From contig CM048560.1 of the NCBI GenBank assembly GCA_026413225.1, forward strand, positions 11,054,001 to 11,118,000: a DNA stretch of 64,000 nt, in the 5' to 3' direction. The position numbers were made by a program, and so were the translations under genes. Below, one piece after another: positions 57,961 to 64,000 of the stretch. Within the stretch, counting starts at the first letter, position 1. The number at the start of each line of letters is the position of its first letter. A model generated the notes under the pieces. The model made no database searches and had not been told where the DNA came from. It saw only the letters and a program-made list of their open reading frames with translations. The DNA is from Otis tarda. Taxonomy: Eukaryota; Chordata; Aves; Otidiformes; Otididae.

Positions 57961-60900
57961 GCATGAAGTTAATCAGGGGATTACTGATACTCTATGAGTA
58001 TTTGTGAATCAGTTTGCTGAAAATGTATGGAAGCAGGCATTTGTAATTGGTTTAACTACAAAATTTTAGATATTTAAACTGAGCTTGTCCAAGCTCTGTG
58101 TTCACAAGCCCTAAGTTTGCTGACGCAAGATAAGCCAAGATAGATCAAGGGAACGCTGATTTCAGGGTAGTGGCCCTGCACACATTCACATTGATTTAAG
58201 TACGCGACTTGAAAGCTTGTTACTAGATGACAGAGCTGTGATTCCCTGTGTTGGTAAGGGCTATGAGGAAGGAAGCAAGAGATACTCAAAGAATTCTTGT
58301 GCAGGTAGGGTAGTTAAAAAAAACTAGAGAGAGATTTGGAAAGCAAAGGGTGGTGTTTGATCATCCATGTATGTGTGAGTGGTGTGTAGCTTCTGGAGCC
58401 TTTCTCTGAACTGATGCTCCTGCAGCTGTGCTCCAAGACAAAGCCTGTGTCCTCGTCATCATAATTGCTCTTATATGAAGTAGGCGTCTGCTGATCTGTT
58501 AGTACAGACTTAAAATACTTTTTGCTTGTCTTGCTAACTCTTATTCAATAGTGGTTTCGCTTCTATGTTTAACTTGTGTGATTTAAATAGGAAGAGTCAC
58601 CTGCTGGAGGGAAAAACCTTTTTACCCTAGAGGCTTGGTTGGTTTCATCTGGGTTAGCTTAATGGGATCTAAAAGTCAGCAGGCAGTCTAGAAAAATTAA
58701 ATTTAACACTGCTGTGTGATGCATGATCTGCTGTGGTACGATGCAGGGCCTGGGGATGTAGTGTGCTCCTGCTGCTATACTACAGCTGGCTGAGCTGAGC
58801 AGGGCACCGTGGAGGACAGACAGTGCTGCTCACTCACCTGCAGCTGGAGCACAGCACCCTGAGGTTGCACCTGCTCTGCTCACTTATACATCAAATCCAG
58901 GGTTTTGCTTGCTCTCACTCAAACCCCTGGGTGCGTCCATAGTCTGTTTCCCTAAATTGTGAGCAGAAGAGGGGGCTGTATTGGGTCAGAGGGTGGCCTG
59001 AAGCAGATGACTGTGGCAGGGTGTAAGATGAGAGTGAGCATGTGGTAGATCTCTCTGATCCACTTTCTGTACTATTTGCAGTTTTGTTTTAGGCTTTGAA
59101 CCTTTGTTACATTCTGTGCTGGCCCAGCCTCAACCAAACTAAGCATGTTCTTATTAAGTGAGTATGTCTTCTTACCTGTTTAGTACTGCTGTAGTACCTG
59201 TCTGAGGGGGTCTCTATTTAATGGCTTTTTAGAGCTTAGGACATGATCCAGGAGCTTACTCCATTTCTGCAGCACCTAAAACTTCTCCTGGTAGTTGGAG
59301 TTCAGAATGAGTGCTCTTCCAGCAAACCAGGTATAAGCAGTGCGTGCCAGACCACTGCTGCTTCCTGCAGCAACATCAGGACCCCTCGCAGAGAGTAGCA
59401 TCTGGTTCCCATCAGCATTGTGTCACCTAACCTCTGCCAGGAGCCCATCTGCTGTGCCTGGTCCCACAAACGGATACCAAAGTCTTAGTCATCTCCGCTA
59501 AGGCTCTTGATGTTGCTGAACCTGCAGCTCAGATGGAACTAGAAATGGAGGGGATTTTCTATTAAAAACATGTCTAGTAATGTGGCATTAGAGAGGCACT
59601 GTTCACTCCTGCTTGTGGATATTAACACTGCAACCCAGAGTACTTGTTTCAAAGTATTGCTGATGTCTAGCAGGCTGTCCCTTAGCAAACCCAGCATTTC
59701 TTTCGATCATCAGCTTTCCCTGTGTTTCCTACTTATTCTGAAAATTGCTCTGAACTCCCTGGTAGCAGCTCATTCTCATATTGCCGCTTTCTACTGAGTT
59801 TTCCATGGATGCCTTTTCCAGTCCTATGTGGTTCCACTGTGACTACTTGCTACAAACTGTAAGGAGCTCAGATCAGAAGAGAGCTAGAGGGTCCTGATGA
59901 AGCAGGACTGATGTCCCCACCTTTCTGTTTGCTGGGAATGGTTTCAGTTGCAAAAGGCAGCTGAAGAAACTGGGAGCTCCCAGCAGCTCCCAAGGACTGA
60001 TTTCCTTGGCTTGGTTCCTACTGCACTCATGTACCACCAGGCAAAACAAGAGGGAAGCCACTGGAGCAGGCTGGGAGCAGTTTATCTGTGTCAGTTACTT
60101 TTAATTCAAGTGCAAAGCAATGGGTATCTAGACCTAATTTATCTTCGTTTTAAAGTGGTACTGTTGTTTGAAGAGGCTGGAAACTAGTGTTCTGAAAACA
60201 GCTGGAAAAAAAGAGCTGATTTTGTGTTTTAGCAGCAGGGGATATTTCTTGCCTGGAGCCATACAGGCATGTGTCAGGGGTTCAGTGGTGGATAGGTCAC
60301 GCTGGAATATCTTTTTAAACAGAAATCCCCGTTTGGAGAAGTTACATTTTGTGAGCTTTATTCTTTTCCCTCTTGCATCCTCCTTTGAGATGTAACTTTG
60401 CTTAGTTCGTTGGAGTTATTCTAACCCAGCTCAATGTGAGTAAAATCAGGAGGAGCTATTGTATTTTTAAATGTAGCTCTGCATATGCAGCAACTGTCAA
60501 ATATCAAGCTTACTCCTAAAGCCACTGGTTTTAAAAGAACCACTAAAAAGTTTAGGATCTCACTTTGACTCATGCTACTTTTCTTTTTATGGGAACATCA
60601 CTAAGACTCTCCTTTCTTGATACAGTTTTGAGCCAACAGTAGCTGGGGAATAGCCCCTTTGATGGAACAGCGTGTCTGAATGTAATAGGAACTTAAACAG
60701 ACTCCAAGGTGAGATAGTTAACTCAATAGCACAGGTGTGTGTGTGTTTTTGTCTGAGAATGTTTGTAAACTCAAGTAAGTGTTAGACCTTGTGTTTTCCC
60801 TGTCCAGATACTGAAATGATCCAGACACCTGACTTACAAAGATTGACTTTCCAGTAAGAATTCATATGTTGTTCAAGTTTGTCTGAAAATTGAGTGCAGG

Positions 60901-63900
60901 AAATTCTTTGGGTCAGAAAAGTTTGATTTTTCTACAGTAAGTCTAAACAGATCAGACTTCCTTTAGCAAAAGAGTATGCATTTTTCAGAGTTTCACTTAT
61001 TTAGTAAAGCAGAGGCTATATCTCACTGCCAGTCAAACAGCAACAAATTACAGATAAACTGGCAATGCAACATAAATTCATAATGGTATGAAACCAAGGC
61101 TCTTCTTAAACAGCACTGCTAACAAATTCCTTGTGACTTGATATTCATAATGTTGTCTAGCTTATTAGAGATAAAGAAATTGAAGTGGGAATGATTTTAA
61201 TATTAAACCAAGAAACATACTGAAACTTAGACTTTATCAGAAGATAATTAAACAGTATCTTTATTTACTGTAAGCTTTCTATGTTTCTCTTCTGTGAAAA
61301 TGAAAGACTACTTGGACTGCCAGTACTTATTTATGTAAGTGGAAGGTAGATGGGTATTTATCTGGAAATGATAACTGCCAACTTCAGCTGGGTGGTTCTG
61401 ATTAAGGAGATAGTTTGGGCCGGCAATACCAAGGGTTTTGACAGATGAGCCTGTGACTAACTGCAGCACTTTCTGGGGTTGCCACCACAACCTCTCACAG
61501 CTCTCTTAGCTTGAACTGGCAGTGGGAGTCATTTTAACCCATATCCTGTGCTGAGAAGCGTAGCCCTGACCTCAGGCACCCCTTTGCATCTGCTCCTGGG
61601 AGAAGAGCAATTCCTTCACCTGCCCCAGTGCCTTGCTACCTGTGCTCGGGTGAACTCTGCAGGGCTGCTCATCTTCAGCATCATCCAAAGAGGCTGCAAT
61701 GCTTGCAGGAGGGAAAGCTGGCTTGGGAGCTCAGCAAATCCGACAAGTCTAATACCCTCTCTGTGCATCAGTTTCCTAAGAGACAGAGACAGTAAATCTT
61801 ACCCTCCTATTAACAGTTATATGAGGACAAATATGGGGAAAAATAATGAATGAGAAGTGTCTGTAGGTTCTACGCATGACACTTCATGCAAGTCAATGCA
61901 TTGCTGCTTTGGAATGGCTTCTGTGTCACTCTCTGCTTGGAAACTTTTTGCCTAAATTGACAATCCTGCCAGACAGAGCTGTCTGTTTCTCCCTAAGGAA
62001 ACTACAGAATGAGTTTCCATCACCCCCTTCCTTGCCAGCATGTGCAAGCCTGACTGAGCAGGAGTTTGCCATGGCATTTAGCAAGACTGCCACAGCCTAA
62101 GTAAGAACATACTTGGGTGACAGACCAGTGTGGCATAAAAGTTGCTTTCTCAATCGGCACTGTCTGCAGGACTCTTGGTAGGAGGACCCAGGGACCAGGA
62201 GAAAGGCTGTGCAAGGGGGGCAGGGAAGGCAGGACAGTCTGGTTGCTTGCCATGCTCCCTGCCTTTTCCTCTGCACCAGCCCAGGGCTGGCTGTGCCGTG
62301 CTGTCTGGCAGGGCTGGGAGCTGGCACTTGGATGTGACAGACAGGGAGTCCGTGACAGTCCCTGGGCACAGGAAGCTCGTTTGGTCTTCACCTCTGGCAG
62401 GTTTTTCCATCACTGCTCAGCCTGCAAGACAAGGTGCAAGGGCAGTTTGGTGCTGTATACTGTTCAGGCTCTTTGTTTCCCAACCATGGCCAGCAGCAAA
62501 AGGCATCGCAGTGAATGGATCATGTGGGTGATAGACAGGTGGCATCTTCCCACCTATCTTTGCCTGGAACAGGGGTACTTAGCTGGAGTGAAGCATCTCA
62601 TAGCACATGGGAGTCAGACTTGGTCTCCATACAAAGCTACTGAAACAGTCATGGGAGCGCCTAGCGTCTGAGCAGTGCTATCCCTGAGAAGAGGGCTTGC
62701 ACCTGGGGAAAGGCATCCATCCTGCCCAGGGCAGCGCTGACACAGGGAAAGCTCTCAGTGGCTTAGGGGCACAGTCAGCTTCCCCTACACTCAACAGTCT
62801 TCCAGTTGAAATGCCCATCCTTACAGGACAGCTTCCACTAGACCAAAAAAGGTACTTAAGAAATCCAAACCCAATGATGTGCCTTAGCACACAGCCTGGA
62901 TTTGTGTCCAAACCAGATGTGGAGATTGCATATGCTTATTTTGAATTAGTCATTCCAGAGTGTGCACTGGTATTTGTTTTCCTCCCACAAGAACCATGGG
63001 TGGTTTTAACAGATTTAATCTGTGTCTTGGGCTTGGGCTGCAGGAATAACTGCTGACAGAGCCAGCTTGCCCAGCTCTTTGCGGTCCCGTTCACAATGTC
63101 ACTGGGCACCTCTTCTTCCAGTGTGGTTCAAAGCTCCCTGAGTGGTGACACTGGAGCACTGGCAATGGGATTCAGTTCAGTGCCTTTGTAGCACTGAGAA
63201 TAGGGCACTGGAAGAAGGTGTCTGCTGGTGCCAGCAAGAAATTACTCCGGAGATGTGCCTGGGCCGCAATGGACCTGGGCTTGCAATGTGTAAGATATGC
63301 AGACTGACATTCAAACCAATGGTGGCAAAGTGGCAAATGAAAAATAGCCTGTGGCAGTTGTGCAAGGGAAAGAGGATCTAGACTCTCTCTGCACACGTGT
63401 GAAGGCTGTTATTTGACTTATTGCCAAAAAAAAAAAGATGATTTTCAATCCCTGCTAGTTAATTCCTGCAATTTATCAATTACTGGTTAGCGAGGCCATG
63501 AAGTGTGTGTCACATGGTAGGGAAAGCTTGACTCAGGTTTCCCAGGCTGTGGGATATTTTGTGGGGAAGACTTGCTTTCTGAAAGTTGCTCCTGACGGAT
63601 GCACTACCTGCCTATGCCTCCTTTGAGGGATGAGAGACCTGGAAGCTCTGCCTCCAGCTGGGCAGTGAGTCCAGCTGCTGTTTCAATTGATCTTTTTTTT
63701 TTTAACTATATTTTTGTCATTTAAATTTATCTGTGTAGATCTTTATTTACCTGCATGTATTCAGCAGTCTTGACATTTACAAATGATTTCCTTCATAGTC
63801 ACAGACCCATGGCCTTCTCCATGCCTCTGGCAGAAGGGCAGACTAATGCTGGTGCAGCTCCAGTGCGAGCTGAGGCTCTGGTTCATCCTTCCTCATCCTC

Positions 63901-64000
63901 TCAAGCTGGGCTTGGGCACAGCCTGGGCACTTCCCAGCCGCCTGCCAGGGGAGCTCTGGGATGGATCCCACACAGCAGAGCTGCGACTGCCTCCCACCGC
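57961..64000. other. Intergenic stretch to window end
   Basis: No gene or identifiable repeat was recognised. AT-rich segments lie near 60900-61300 and 63690-63790. The 184-codon open frame at 62117-62671 shows no known domain. No TNF-domain exon was seen on either strand. Confidence 0.55.

Noticed and set aside
62117-62671. Open frame of 184 codons on +
   Set aside because: No recognisable domain and no exon context; the composition is that of the surrounding DNA.

Overview
The window is vertebrate nuclear DNA, and almost certainly avian. It has GT-AG introns that are short by mammalian standards, a decayed CR1 LINE, two copies of an LTR family I recognise from bird genomes, and two protein-coding genes in the conserved vertebrate order SUCO then FASLG (human 1q24.3). 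Both genes lie on the + strand. I cannot name the species.

Layout. Positions 1-11052 hold the last nine coding exons of SUCO (SUN domain-containing ossification factor), about 758 residues. They cover the acidic linker, the glycosylation-rich coiled-coil stalk, the transmembrane segment and the cytoplasmic tail; the SUN domain lies upstream of the window. A 3'UTR of about 1.5 kb follows, with two AATAAA signals (11710 and 12515). The 10 kb gap to FASLG contains an LTR copy (about 13312-14425), a G/T-rich minisatellite (15771-15880) and no recognisable gene. FASLG occupies 22716-26141 in four exons (267, 46, 54 and 395 coding bases; 253 residues). It has a TATA box at 22602 and a polyA signal at 27127.

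The remaining 37 kb (27150-64000) shows no gene I can support. I saw no exon of TNFSF18 or TNFSF4, the next genes in the human order. It holds a second, reversed copy of the first LTR family (35002-35700), an unrelated solo LTR with a 5-bp target-site duplication (37445-38031), an ancient CR1 3' fragment (about 57290-57960), and a 127-bp unit flanked by perfect 17-bp direct repeats with a diverged second copy 1 kb away (46896-47056 and 47886-47985). Several stretches look regulatory: an AT-rich block with an 18-bp palindrome containing a nuclear-receptor inverted repeat nearby (28880-29287), and a CpG-bearing patch with a YY1-type motif beside an AT-rich homeodomain-type block (35730-36200).

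The two genes are not functionally coupled as far as is known. SUCO is an ER membrane protein needed for osteoblast collagen output. FASLG is the death ligand of cytotoxic lymphocytes. Their adjacency is ancestral synteny. The main protein-level observations are in FASLG: a much reduced proline-rich tail, loss of one glycosylation site, and replacement of two of three residues reported as receptor contacts in the human ligand. No undescribed molecular system was found; the strongest unexplained signal is the 17-bp-flanked repeat unit at 46.9 kb.
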